A stretch of DNA of 64,000 bases from Lingula anatina (Eukaryota > Brachiopoda > Lingulata > Lingulida > Lingulidae). Location: positions 29,282 to 93,281 of the forward strand of contig NW_019775624.1 in NCBI RefSeq assembly GCF_001039355.2, written 5' to 3'. This document shows, one piece after another, positions 32,601-44,600 of the stretch (its first letter is position 1; every line of letters begins with the position of its first letter). Under the pieces are notes generated by a model. The model searched no databases. It was not told the DNA's origin and saw only the letters and a program-made list of their open reading frames with translations. A program made the translations under genes and the position numbers.

Positions 32601-35592
32601 ATACACACTGGACAAAAGTACCAAAGAGCGCAACATTCCTCAGTAAAAAAAATATGTAGCCCACATGTATATCTTCTGTCAAGTAAGTCATACTGTGGGC
32701 ACCTGTTGGTCATTTTCCTTATCTACACCATTTCTAGAGGTCATTTTCAAACTCATCTGCTACCTCTTAGTAAATTTTTGCCCACTAAGTAACCATTGGT
32801 CACTTTTAAACTCATTTTTAACTCACACAGTTGGTCATTTCTATATCACCCTGTACAACAATCGTGTTGGTCATTTTCTTATTCTCACTAAACCTGTTTG
32901 TCATTTTATATGTCACACCTATTACATGTCGTTTATTTACTTACCAAACTCACCTGTACCCGGTGGTCATTTTGTCAGCCATATACTGGACATCACACTT
33001 TTCCTATTCCATAATATCAAACCTGTTCAATAACTGTACAGTATCTCGTGTCAATAAGAAAACTGTAACGGTTGCCGCATAGGCTCACTTGTCAATAGAA
33101 ATGAGCAGTGACTTCCCGATCAAGTTGGTAATTATTTAGGCCTCAAAGGGGGGGCTATCGCTTGTGAATTAAAACAAAGTACCTGCTCTTATACCAAGTG
33201 AGGATTATTGGGAGGGGGTCTAGGCGCAAATTGATATGGCAATTACTGTATGGGGCTCCAAAGAGGGAGTGGGCGCTTAAAAAGATGTTAGCTAACAGCT
33301 TTTGATTTTTGCTCAATTTTTGTCATGTGGACATACAGAAGAACATTTTTATTGTTATTAGTAGAGTTTTCAAAAGATGCCATTTGAGACATTTGCACAG
33401 TGTTTTTAGGAAAATTACAGGGATTAAGGATTAACTTTTTTTCAATGTAGTAAAAATTTAAACTTCAGGTATTATCAAAGGTATCAATACAATAGAAACT
33501 GATTCAGAAGCAAAAGTTTACTTCACAATTTTATCAGCAAAGATAAGAGAAATTTGATATTCATCCTTGTCTCTTATAAAAATTGGAAATTAAAAGGGTA
33601 GGAGGAAAAAAATAAATAATGTATATGCCCTTTTCAGGACCCCTAATTACACATACTGTACAGTCAATGTGCCCTGAACTGTGTGACCTACCCTAGCAAA
33701 AACATGCCTTATTGATTAGAATTGGAAATGTATTGGAAATATGTCTAGTTTCCCTCGCCAAATTTGATACTGAGTCAAACTCAACACTTTGATATCCCGC
33801 ATCAATATTTGCTGTACATTATTTATGGCGCCCCAGATATCGTAGGGAGCACATTATCATGAGAGGAATAAGATAATAGTTTTTAGTGAACAGGATGGGA
33901 AATTAAAGTCGTACTTTGCTGATATACATATTCCAGTACTTTTTTAGCCTTTATACCTTACCCCTAGAAGCCTGTTCCATAAAAGATCTTTAGAAGGAAT
34001 GTAGGTCTAAAAGTTAATACCAAAATTTTATTCTAGACTTTAAGTCTTAATATGATGGTAGTTACTGGTGGGAAAACATTATTTTTTTACTTGTCCACTT
34101 ATCCCATCCTATCTTAAGCTAACTACTAACTTGTGCAAAATAATAATAATGATAATGATATTAATAATAAATAATAATAATAAACTTTTTACTAAAGCCT
34201 ATTGGCTCTTCAAGGCACCAGGGTCCAAGGACTGTCCCAATTAAAGCAGAATATATTTTTAAAAATTTACTGGCTCTTCTCCAATTAAATTTTAACTGGC
34301 CCTGCTCCAATTTTACTTGCATTTGGTGTGAAAACAGTGCAAATACCACATGCAAAGTATATTCAATATATTTTATTATGAGTTCAACTTTTATCGAATC
34401 AAGATATAATAATAGTTCAAATATATGCTAGAGAAGTCAACGTTTACTTAAAAACTGTTCAATCAGAACAATTGTACTATTTGTTTGTTTTCAATCACAC
34501 ACTTTAGACTTCATTGCATAAAACATTGATTTTCTGAGATTAGTCCATGAATTATGGATAAGTCACCTGTTGTTTATGTGTCCACATTACATCACAATGG
34601 AAAACATAGCTCTCCTGCTAGTGTCTTTGTTTTCAATTTGATTATTATATTCCTGTATATATGCTACCTAACCACCAGAAAAAGATAATCATATGTGTGT
34701 TTTGGGGATTGAGGGGGAGGGGGCATTCAGAAATTTAGAACTTTAAGTTGAAAAAGTCATTAGAGTCTGAAATTTGGTCCTTACTTTCAGACTAAAATTT
34801 AACTCTTCTTTAGCTCAAGTTTAAGAAAAAAATCAAAATGAAAGGCAATAGAACTGTAATCCTAACTGACAGTTGTAAAGTGATAGGAAAGCTGCTTTGG
34901 GACACAATCAGAAATTGAGGCTAAGAACCACACACTCAGTCAGAAAGTCAAATATGCACACGCGATTATCCAGACACGATAAGTGAACGAAGTGCCATAT
35001 ATTTTTACATAAGCCAATAAAGTCACTGTATTTTAATCCTCATACTTGGTGTTAAACCATTTATTTTTACTTAAGGCGTTAAATCTTCTATAGTTTAATC
35101 TTTATCCTGGCTTTTTGTTGACTGTGACAGGGCTATCAAAACTTAGAGACTATTCCCAGACCCTATCGTACTAACTTTGGATCGAACTATCTCCAAGGGG
35201 ATTCTCATAATTCCAATTAAGTTGGGCGGCTTCGATGTCTGTCACGCCTACTGAAGCCGACAGGGGGTAATTAACTATTGTTTAGCAGCTTTAGTAGCTG
35301 TCCCAGACATCTAAGCCACTTGAGCTGAAAGCAATTTAGCGAGAGACTCCATGGAGGTGGACCGATCCTGTTAGATCGATATAGGGATGGGAACCCAGTC
35401 TCATTGTGCCTCGTCTTTCCTGCCAAAGGTACAAATTTTTTGATCTGTATTTGTAATGTGTGGTAACCAGGTGGGTACATAGTGGTAGATTAAAAGATTT
35501 GTTGTCACTGTTCAGGTTTTTGTGTGTCCTAATGTCAGGGGAGAGGAGAGTGTGCTCAGGCTTGTTGAACCTCCCTGAGAACACTCTCAAAT

Positions 35593-35651
<59 letters not shown>

Positions 35652-38600
35652 TTAAATAACTTGTGTGTCAATGGCATTTCAGTATCAAAATCTATGAAAT
35701 CTAACATCTGTTCCTGATCATAATGATCACCAATTTTTTCTCTTGTCATGAATTTAAACCTTACAATGTCTATATTGACTTTGGTCTCTGTTGAACTTGT
35801 CACATTATAACTCAAATTATCATTTTCATCATCAAGTTGTAGAGAGCAATTTCTTTTCTTTGGTGTAACTTGAATTTACATCGTTCTTTCTTATGGTCTA
35901 AATGCAATGAAAAATTGCAAGCTACGTTTCCGGATTTGAGTTTTTACAACTTTCACCTATGAATTTATGAACATCGCCTAACTTAACAATTATTAGTAAG
36001 AAACCTTGCAGATTATATGTCATGTGATCAAAATGAGGAGACACCTCATAATATTTTTCATTTAAGTCGTACAAATTTTAGTATTAATCTCGGTTGAGCT
36101 TCAGTTTTCTGTGTGCAGTGTCATCTTGTTTGTACCTGTCTTGGAAGTACACTCACTGTCTGGTAATTCTGCCATTACTATCATGCCATTACACATACAT
36201 GTATATGCTCCACTTTAGACCCAGTATCACAAATTTAAGTTAGCTTTCTATAGTAGGCTATCGGATTTTAAGTCTGTTAGATTAGCCTAAAGAACTTTTT
36301 GTGAAGCAGGCCTCAGTTGGAAACCATTGTGGACCTATGGCTTAAAAGTCAACTGTCAATATCAACATAAAAGTGGTTGATCTGTACTTGTAGCAGCTTA
36401 AACCCTGAGCATCAATCAGAGATGCTGACATTACGGTAATCAAGGTCCTTAATTTTGTTATTTTTCATGTTATTTACAAAAGGCTTACGTTTAATGTGTG
36501 AAAAAGTTCGAAGAATTTTAATGCTTAAAAGTTGGCATCATATTTCTCACCTGGGTTTTCTGTGTGGGATGTATGTTGACTCCTATCCAGGATAATAGAC
36601 CTTTTAAAGACGAGATGTCCTGTTCTTTTATGCACCTGTTCAATCACATTCAAAGTCAGTTGTCAATTTGCTGTAGTTAATCCCTCTATTTATAATTACA
36701 GGTGTTATATAATTGACAACAGCTTCACTGAGTCTAATTCTCACCTGAGTTTTTAGAACGTGTGCTGCAGCACCGCTGAGTACAACACGCAGCGTTCTCC
36801 CTGGTTAGTTACCTCTTGATACATATCAACAACGCCTTCCGCCTGATTTAGTACTCCTAAACTAATTTCAATTGTTAATGTAACAGGTGTCGAATTAACT
36901 GTAAAAGTGTCATTTAAACAGTGTCAGGGCTTGTTTATTTACAGTAGGAACCCTCATATTGGTAATTCATGTGGTGCAGATGTTTATCCATGGTTGGGGC
37001 CCTGTGTTTTATCAATACAAGGGCCCTGTGTGGATATGCATTGTTGTGTGAGCTATGGAGATTTCTTACCTGGACGCTTCTATTGAAATTAACACACTGA
37101 GTTGAATAAAGATCTGTAATTGTAAAGGAGGAGGGTCAGTAAAGGGGGAGGGGGTTCGCATTTAGCTTAATCCCACTTCTGTGTTACTATGAAGACTTAA
37201 ATGCGCTTGAAATGTAAACAATACATGTTAATTGCTGCAAGATTTAATTGATTCGGTTTGGTGAAGGTTATGACTGGCAATGGCTCTCGTCTGGAAGGGT
37301 ATTGTCTTGTTATGTCACCGCGAGTACCATGGGAAAGTTGGTCCGTCTGTCAGCTCTCATTCTCGGCTAAGCCAATATTGTGCTCTTTGTTTTCTATTGT
37401 GTTGAACTTTTTATACTTATTTGCTCATTTTATTTATTTTGAGAAAAGTAAAGTTGAATGTTGTTTTTCTATACTGTTTTGTGTGTCATTGGGTCATTTC
37501 ATGCACTGTTTAGTTGTGTTTGCATTAAGAGACCCCTGGGGGGGTTGACTTTTGCTTGAAGTTGGTCACTTTGACAGTTCAATGATTTGAAAACTCCAAT
37601 TTTCCCTGGGAGCCAAGATATCAGAAGTTCAATCTTTTTGCTGAATTTTGCAATTAATTCCGTATCCAGTGAGAAATGAAAAAAAACTTGGAAGGACTGA
37701 GGAAAGTTGTGTGACAATTAAGTTCAACTTGGTTTTGGCCATAGTAATTTGATTTTATCAGGCTTATAGAATCTTTAATGTTAAATCTGCATTTAGATTT
37801 GAAATCTAAGGAGGTATAGATTAGGTAGAGGGGAGAGAATAGTTTGGCAAAGAGAACTCTTTTTTGCCCACAGTACTTGGCATGAAATAATAAAACCATT
37901 TGAATAAAGTGTCAAAAATAATTATACAGCATTGACATTTTTGGTTTTAATTTTTTGCATTTTAAAAGAGTAATTAAGAATAACATTTGGGTTGTGAGAA
38001 GTTTTAAAGGTTTTAGTTGTAAAGGTCAATTGATTGTTAATTAATGCTTGGATTTTAATAAGCACTGCTTAAATTAAGTTAATGAGTCATATTTAAATTT
38101 GGATTTGGTCACCTTAAACACCCAACATAAAAAAAGGAATATGTATTTTTCACTTAGTATAACGGCACATCATATATGTCTATTTTGTGACTTACCAGAA
38201 ATCGGTATAATCTTCAGCATTAGTTTGATTCATATATTTTAGCACTCACCATGTTATGTACCTTTACATATACATATGAGATGAATGTCCTAAACTTATA
38301 TAATTTAGAACGCTTAATTCAAGCGTGGGAGCCTCCAAGCTCTAGGCCGTCTCCCATAGCTCCGTCGAGCGGTCTCCTTCGAGTATTCTTCAGTCTGCTC
38401 TCACGATCTTAATTCTAGACGTCTTTTATACGTATTTCTTATCTATAGGTGGATTCTGTGCTGCAGTATTTGGCGGTACATACTAATTTTAATTATTCAA
38501 ATTGCACACGTCCACTTAAGTTACATAACTACAGGTAAGGCCATAAAACGAGTCGAGTGCACAAGCAATCGACTCTAATCAAATTAATTTACATGTCCGG

Positions 38601-41600
38601 GAATTATATTTGTGAACACTACAACCATTAACAAAACCCATGGTGAAATCCTTAAATTTCTTTTAAAAATTTGTTTTTGAAAAAATATTTTCATACAAGA
38701 GTGAAAGGAATAATTCTACATTGTCTATAAATTAAATCTTTTAGATTTCTGCCTAACTTCCTCATTGAATTGATAAAAGTACTTTACTATGTTAGGCCTT
38801 AGATATTTGAAAGGCTCTGTCAATATATATATAAATAATGGCTTCACTGTAGATTATAAATGGCCTCCTTCATTTAAAATCTCTGCATTGCTACCTTTAT
38901 TTACACTTGATAACAAACCCAGATTTCTAAAGAGAGTAAATGATATTCTAAACTCCAGGGTATTGATGCCTATCTGTGACCTTTACACTGAAAACTGCTT
39001 ATATAATTGAATGATGGATTTTCTCTGAGGAGTGCTACTAAAACGACCCATGAGAACAGACACGATTTTTTAAGCCAGCTAATCCAGTGAATATATCAGG
39101 GCTTTAAACATTTTTATCTTTACATTTACCTGCATATTCTTCCTTGAGCTTTACCTGTTGCTTCACAAATAATGTGCATCTAATCAATCTCCATCTGTGG
39201 TAAGTCTAGATTAAACTTCATATATCCAGATAAAAAAATTTGAAGCCATCAATGATAAATGTCATGATGAGAATCAGTACATGTAGAATGACTATAACTT
39301 CTTCTTTGCCAAAATAAAAGCATGACAATTTGTTTAACATTTGGCTGAAATCTGATATCCTGATGTGAGACCCCTCTATATCATGTGGATATCGGTGGCA
39401 TATTATCTCTGTTGTTGTCTCAGACTGATATCACTGTTATATATATATATCCATATGCTTTCTTAGGCCCCTTTTAGTTCAAGATGTACAGTTTACAGCT
39501 TGATATCAGTCAGTATCAATATTATATTAGCTTTCATTGACAGTGTCATGCTCTTGACCCAGACTAACCCTGTCTGACTAATGATCTTTTAGATCGCATT
39601 CACAACGAGTTGAGCCAGGCTTTACAAATCCTGGGGACTAAATATGGCGGACGTACATGAAAGAGAAACTGCCAAATCTTTTAATAGTCTCTCCGCCTCT
39701 CACACGCCTCCCCACACGTCGTCCCTGCGGGGGGACAGTCATTAAATCTCGGCTCCATTGGGACGACACATGGGGAGGCGTGTGAGATGAGGCCATAATT
39801 GATCCAGGGATCTGTTAGTCCTCGGGATCAACTTTTGTTGTGAATGCAGCCTAGGATTGGTACCACAAAAGAACTTCAGTTGACACTGGGTTTTAACTTT
39901 ATGACTGAATTTTTTTCTCTTAAATAATTTAAGTCTAATGATTTTGGTCCATTTTATAGCATGATAACCCTATGGTGGTCCACGAAAATACATATTCTGT
40001 GCTGTAAGTGATTTGTTTTTTTCTTGACATTTATAGCAGCAAAGCTGATGAAAATTAATACAATTTAAATAGTAAGAGACAGAGTGTACTAATACACATT
40101 TTAATTTCACACTTACTGTGAAAGATACCAAACAATTATTTTTAGTAATTGGACTGCTGCTGCTGCTTTATCCTCAAAAAAAATTACAACAAAATTTTTT
40201 CTCTTTAAATTCAGACTATGTACCTTTAGTTATGGCATCAGGTCCTGTATAATCCAGCACACCTGTGTTGTGAGTCAAAACTGTTTGATGCATGAGAAGA
40301 TTGAGTGTATTGATTATAATGTATTTTAAAGCTAACCCAGCCTCTAATCCTTTGCATAAATAAAGGTGAATTGGATGTGTATGTAAGGTGTGACAGAAAA
40401 AAAGCTGATTTTTTAGCAGCTTTGTGTGTGTTTCTTTTGGTTTTGTATTTTTTGTCAGTTAAGAAAAAAAAAACTGCTTTGAAAATGTTTTATTTTAAAA
40501 TTATGATTCTCAGTTGTTTTTATAGCAAGTAGCACGGTCTTAAAAGTGTTGAATCGCTAGTTGTAAAGTAAACTATTTTGTGTATGTTAAGTTGCTGTGG
40601 AAACAACAAACAAGAAGGTAAACTCACCCCATCGGTACAAAGGATTTCCTACTTCTGAATGACTCGGAGGTTTTATAAATTGTAATTTGAGAATTGATCT
40701 ACTGAAATAACATCCCTTTGACAATAAGAAAATCTTACTGATCAGACAATTTTCTGCCATGTAATACCCTGAAGGGATTAATTTTCTGCTGCTTGATGTA
40801 AATCCTTTTCTTATTTGCCCTCGCCAACCTTCTTTGTGAATTGTTGGAGTCTGAAAATAAGTCTTGATATAGAACTATTGTTCAGATGGATTTTTATGTC
40901 CCTTATTTTCTTATTTAGAAAAAGAATTGAGAGTGGGGGGGGGGGGGGCATAGGAAAATTTTTTTTTTGGAAAAATAAGGTGTGATTTCCCCAAACTATA
41001 GACCATCATTGATCAGTGTTGACAAGATTATCCTGATACTATTGAAAAACAAGAAAATAAACTAATCACTTTATATAAAAAAATATCATACAAGCTAATA
41101 TTTTAGTCAAAAAAGTAAAAAGAAAAGCAGCCAGTAATCAAAAGCAAATAACAGTCTCAGGGTTAAACTAGATCAATCCAGGCCCGTAGCCAGCAGTTTC
41201 AAAAGGGGGGTTCTTTTTCTGAAAAAGTGGACCTTTTCCCATAAAAACTTCATGTACCTAGATCAAATTTTACCCAGAGTGGACCTTTTCCCAGCAAAAG
41301 GGGCGGTTCTTTCGAACCCCCCGAACCCCCCCTGGCTACGGGCCTGCAATCTGCCATCAAAATTTCCAAATAATCAATTCTTTTATATTTTTCAGTTAAA
41401 GAAGGTATAAAAATCAACCGCCAGCTGTCAGAAACAAACACCAATCTCAGAGAGGAACTAGGCAGTAAGGAGGCAGTCATCGATGGACTGCGCCAAGAAC
41501 TGGTGGAGACCAAGGCCAGTCTGTCCTCCCAGCCACAGGATGTGGTAGAGAAGATCAGCAGATTGCAACACAGTGTAGATAGCCTTGAGAAGGAGTTGAA

Positions 41601-44600
41601 ATCTGTGAGTTGATTATTGTAAGCTGTTGCATGCATCCGTGTATGTATACGCATTCACAGTCAAATGCACATTTGCAGACACACAAACTAAATATATGCT
41701 ATAGAATTTCTTCTTAAATCTTCTCAGGTTTTGAGGTAGGGCTCATGCATCTATGCACTATAATTCTTTATTATATGAGAAAATAATTAAAACTGCCTGT
41801 GCAATGAAAGAAAGGAAATGTAAAGTAGCTAGCAAGCTCCATGATGTGTTAGAAGTACACTAGTAAGTGGGTAACAAAAGAATATAATCAGTAAACTATT
41901 AATCAGTCTGGAGCGACTGTTAAATGATGAAAATTTTTTGGGGTCTTCTGGCTCAGCGTTTATGGTTCAAAATGCCCATCTTTGTCTAATGTGACATTTT
42001 CAGCAAGAAGACATGGTAAAAGGCTTGAGAGAGCAGCTGGCAGAGACAGTGACTGAGAAAAATGTAAGCTTTGTCATATATCTGCATTGGAAAGTAACTG
42101 ACTGCTTCTCTTATAGAAATCAGGAGTATACAAGCAAAACGTTTTTATAAATTGTAATAATTATTTTCATTTTATATAAAAATGTTTGTCAATTTATTAA
42201 CTTATTATTATTACTACCATTATTATTATTATAAGTAGTAGTAGTAAACCCTATATTTAACAATTAAAATTTTAGAAATATATAACTAGTTAAAAATCTT
42301 TTTATAGTTTGAAAAAATTATTCATCATCTGACATCTGACATTATATTAAATATTTTAATATTTATTTTTATAATTTTTTTAAAAATTTAAAATATTACC
42401 CCATCCTCCAGACCTTGACCTCCTCCCTGAAGGAGGCCCACCTCCTAGTGGACAGGCACATCCAGTCCAACACTAGCCTGTCCTCCCAGCTGACCACCGC
42501 CCAGGCTGACCTGGAGGCCCTGAGGACACAGAATGACCAGCTGAAGGCAGACAGTGAGGCAAAGGCCGGGCAGATGAAGGAACAGGAAGCGCTACATCAG
42601 GAGGAGACAGAGGCGTGGAAAAAAGAGGTGGATTTGCTTTTGACTTTTGGTTGGATTTTTGAAAAGCTTTGCTTGTTTGATGGAGTTGAATTTGTTTATT
42701 AATTGAGTTGGTTGATATACGAGGAGGGTGAACTCCCAAACTGAAAGAATATTAGTGATTAGGTACCTGTTGGTGAGTCTTGTCACATTTGTCACACATT
42801 TTTCTCTTTACACACAGTACCCATAGAATTATATGTTAACATAGTGACAAGTATGTAATTCAGTAAATTTTAAGAAAAAAACATGATATAGGAAAACAAA
42901 ATTTATCTTTATTGATCAAACTTCTGAGAAACTATCAGACTAATACATCCACATTTTACAGGAGACCTCCCTGCAGGAGCGTCTGAGTGGTCTCCAGAAG
43001 GACTATGAGGTCCTGAGTAAGGCACATGGTAGTCTGGAGGAACTGAACACCATGTGGGCGGGGAGGAATGTGGACCTGACTGAGGAAGTGGAGAGACTGA
43101 AGGTACCAGTGATTGTTTTTGTTTTTACTTTTTTTCTCTTTTTTTTTAATTGGTTAAATCCACATATATACTTGCATTTCTTCTGCCTTTTCCTTACTGA
43201 GGAGTTGTAGAGATTGGAGGTTCATTTATCAATGGCATGTTTGTATTTATGAGATGTTTCTGCTACTTTTTTAATCTGTTTTAATCCATGTATAAAGTAT
43301 ATATAATTCTTCTGTTTTGCACAAGATTATCACACATGCAAGTACTTGCACACAAGCATACATACAGATTTCCTTATGTACATAACCATATCATTTCTAT
43401 ATTGCCTATCTTTCTGCTGTCATAAATTAAATTTCAGGAAGTCCTGAATAAACCAAAGAATGATCAAGACCAGCAAACTGACCCCAAGGAGCAGAGTGCA
43501 GTGGATGTCCAAACTGAGGTCATAGGTCATCACACAGTGGACACACAGACAGAAGATGACCCAAGTGGAGTGGACACCAGAGCTGTGTACTGCCAGATGG
43601 TTGGAGAAGAGTTGTATTCCATTGCTAAAACACCTGTGTGTAGTTGTAAGTGTTAATTGTACTTATTTCAGTTGAATCACATACTGCATGGGCACTCACA
43701 TACAGATGGTATGAGCTCAGATGTTTGCCTATAGCCCATGGACTTTATCAGGAAATTGTGCTTATTTTGACAATAAGTGATGATAAGTACATTTCCCTGA
43801 AAAAGCCTGTGGGGCATAGATGAATTGTACATAAGTGTTCAATATGAAATTCAATTTTCATTCTTGCTGTTAATTACTAGATGCCAAAAGTACTCGAATG
43901 ACAGCATGGTGGCTAACGTTGCTGTGTTTACTTTGGGTTTACTAATGGGTTTACTTTTTGTATTATTGTAGTATATATGCTTCTGTACTAAATTTTTCAT
44001 GTTCTTATTCATGCTTAACTCTTTTTTGATAACCATTTGATATTTGTTTAAGATATTTTTGTTAACTTGTTATTTGAGAAAAGTGCATGTATGATTAACA
44101 TTTACCTTTTTACTTTGAAATTCATATTGTTCAAACCAATTTGCCATTGTTCTTGTTTTTACAGATTCATTTCAAGCTAACATTTTTCTTTTGTTAGAAT
44201 TTCACCAAATAGCATGGTAAGGATTTATTTAACCTCAATGTTGAATATTATCAACTTATATTGGCTTTATAGTTCCTTTTACTTTTGCCACAAATAAACC
44301 TGAACAATACAACAGTGCCTTACAGTGTGGAGTTGATATTTTTTGATGGAGAGAACATGTTACATATCATTTTCATGGCTTTGAAATTAAAAAAGATCTT
44401 ATGTATACACATGAAATTGTCCATTTAATATACAATACACTCTGCATAATTTGAAAGTGTCACCCTTAATTTCAGCCTTATCAGGAAAGCCTGGCATATG
44501 TGGAGTGAGGGAGATGGGTCCTGGTGGAGATTCTGCAACAGTTTCTCTGTCCACAGACCACAGTACTGCACCAAAGTCTTCTGGCCAAGTATCAAGCAAG

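Larger units (their letters stand above)
28814..41395. other. Remainder of intron 4 of the coiled-coil gene
   Basis: A 12.6-kb intronic stretch with no supported exon. It contains CA, CT and ATTT microsatellites, a 110-bp tandem repeat (30128), a degenerate GGTCATTTT repeat (32707), an AGATCGATCT-family element (35152), a long-TIR foldback (39594) and a 168-bp foldback element just before the exon-5 acceptor (41179). A locally CpG-richer patch lies at about 38310-38430. Confidence 0.6.

Noticed and set aside
37258-37548. 96-codon ORF in intron 4
   Set aside because: Low-complexity hydrophobic translation of AT-rich intron; no supporting splice signals.
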